Assembly (NCBI GenBank): GCA_938002625.1
Contig: CALLAD010000132.1
Span: 1-5,051 of the forward strand
From: an uncultured Aquificaceae bacterium
Lineage (GTDB): Bacteria > Aquificota > Aquificia > Aquificales > Aquificaceae
DNA length: 5,051 nt
Reading direction: 5' to 3'
The position numbers and the translations under genes were made by a program. The notes beneath the pieces are model-generated. The model saw nothing but the letters and a program-made list of their open reading frames with translations, did no database searches and was not told the origin of the DNA. Positions 4,418 to 5,051 of the stretch are shown piece by piece. The stretch's first letter is position 1; each line of letters starts with the position of its first letter.

Positions 4418-5051
4418 TCTCCAGTAGTTTGTCCATCTCTTCCCTTCTTCTCTTCTCAGTAAGGGCTACAAGTAAAGTATTTTTGTATCCAAACTCCTCT
4501 AAGGGTACACCAAAAAGAAAGCCATGTTCCAAGGCCTTTTGATAGATTTCCCTTGCCCTTTCATGTCTTATAGGAAACTCCCATAAATGCTTTCCTTTAT
4601 AGGGCTTTTCAAAGCCAAGCTCCAAGAGTTTATCCAGTAAATAAAGGGCTTTTGAAAGGCTTTGTATGGCTACTTCTCTTAACCCTTCCTTTCCTAAAAG
4701 TACCATATATATAAGGTTGGCAAGAGCCATTAAGTTCTGATTGGTGCATATGTTAGAGGTTGCCTTTTCTCTTCTTATGTGTTGCTCTCTTGTTTGCAAA
4801 ACAAGGGTAAAAGCCCTCTTACCCTCTATATCCTCCGCCATACCCACTAACCTTCCAGGCATTCTTCTTACATATTCCATTTTTGTGGCAAAAAATCCTA
4901 CGTATGGCCCACCAAAGTTTAAGGGAACTCCCATTTGTTGTCCTTCTCCAACTACTATATCTGCTCCAAACTCCCCAGGAGGCTTTAGAATAGCCAAGGC
5001 TATAGGGTCTGCAACCACTATTAAGGGCACTTGATAATTTTTGGAAAGCTC
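4401..5051 (-). CDS. gcvPA: Glycine dehydrogenase (decarboxylating) subunit 1, C-terminal half (5' end outside the window)
   Basis: This is the P-protein alpha subunit of the glycine cleavage system. With GcvPB it decarboxylates glycine using PLP and passes the aminomethyl group to lipoylated GcvH in the cytoplasm. The frame is open to the right edge, giving 216 visible residues of a family usually about 440 long. The GTG at 5030-5028 is an internal valine codon, because upstream codons (ELSKNYQ) continue in frame and match the family. Numbered from the edge, clear signatures are LKPPGEFGADIVVGEGQ (22-38), LNFGGPYVGFFATK (44-57), MPGRLVG (64-70), LQTREQHIRREKATSNIC (85-102) and LLVALTEKRRREEMDKL (193-209). 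The PLP-binding lysine belongs to the other subunit, so its absence here is expected. Separate subunit genes, as opposed to the fused GcvP of E. coli, fit a thermophile. The gene is convergent with, and functionally unrelated to, the efflux operon. Confidence 0.95.
   Translation of the reverse strand, partial: ELSKNYQVPLIVVADPIALAILKPPGEFGADIVVGEGQQMGVPLNFGGPYVGFFATKMEYVRRMPGRLVGMAEDIEGKRAFTLVLQTREQHIRREKATSNICTNQNLMALANLIYMVLLGKEGLREVAIQSLSKALYLLDKLLELGFEKPYKGKHLWEFPIRHERAREIYQKALEHGFLFGVPLEEFGYKNTLLVALTEKRRREEMDKLLEIIRVS

Noticed and set aside
5028..5030. GTG as the start codon of gcvPA
   Set aside because: The frame continues upstream to the window edge without a stop, the preceding residues fit the family, and starting here would remove half of the protein.
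4741..5034. Plus-strand open frame of 97 codons opposite gcvPA
   Set aside because: It is antisense to the most conserved part of gcvPA and its openness follows from that gene's codon use.

Overview
The window looks like a piece of a thermophilic bacterial chromosome, most likely from the Aquificaceae (Hydrogenobacter/Thermocrinis/Hydrogenobaculum type). This is an inference from the AT-leaning coding sequence, heavy use of AGG/AGA arginine and ATA isoleucine codons, Lys/Glu-rich proteins, tight gene packing and a split (two-subunit) glycine dehydrogenase. No ribosomal RNA or other species marker is present, so the assignment is tentative.

Layout. Bases 1-129 are the 3' end of a gene for a very hydrophobic protein of unknown function. 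Bases 130-484 are a 355-bp AT-rich non-coding gap. It carries three successive inverted-repeat structures (192-294, 299-337, 360-407), then an exact-consensus housekeeping promoter (TTGACA, 17 bp, TATAAT; 433-461) and a good ribosome binding site. Bases 485-4417 are a compact three-gene operon for a complete tripartite drug/toxin efflux pump: a TolC-like outer-membrane channel, an EmrA/HlyD-type periplasmic adaptor and an EmrB/QacA-type 14-helix MFS antiporter. The first two genes overlap by 4 bp (ATGA) and the last two are separated by 1 bp. Bases 4401-5051, on the minus strand, are the C-terminal half of glycine dehydrogenase (decarboxylating) subunit 1 (gcvPA). Its gene runs off the right edge and its 3' end overlaps the 3' end of the transporter gene by 17 bp, tail to tail.

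How the genes work together. EmrB would use the proton gradient to move substrates out of the cytoplasm or inner membrane. EmrA would bridge the periplasm through its long coiled-coil hairpin, and the TolC-like protein would form the exit duct through the outer membrane. All three parts come from one transcript, with no regulator gene in the window. If the pump is regulated locally, the inverted repeats upstream of the promoter are the obvious candidate sites. gcvPA is unrelated housekeeping C1 metabolism.

Nothing here is clearly a new biological system. The part least explained by known features is the structured non-coding stretch 192-407 in front of the pump operon. Other points of interest are unusual residues in otherwise conserved pump motifs and the convergent coding overlap at the operon's end.
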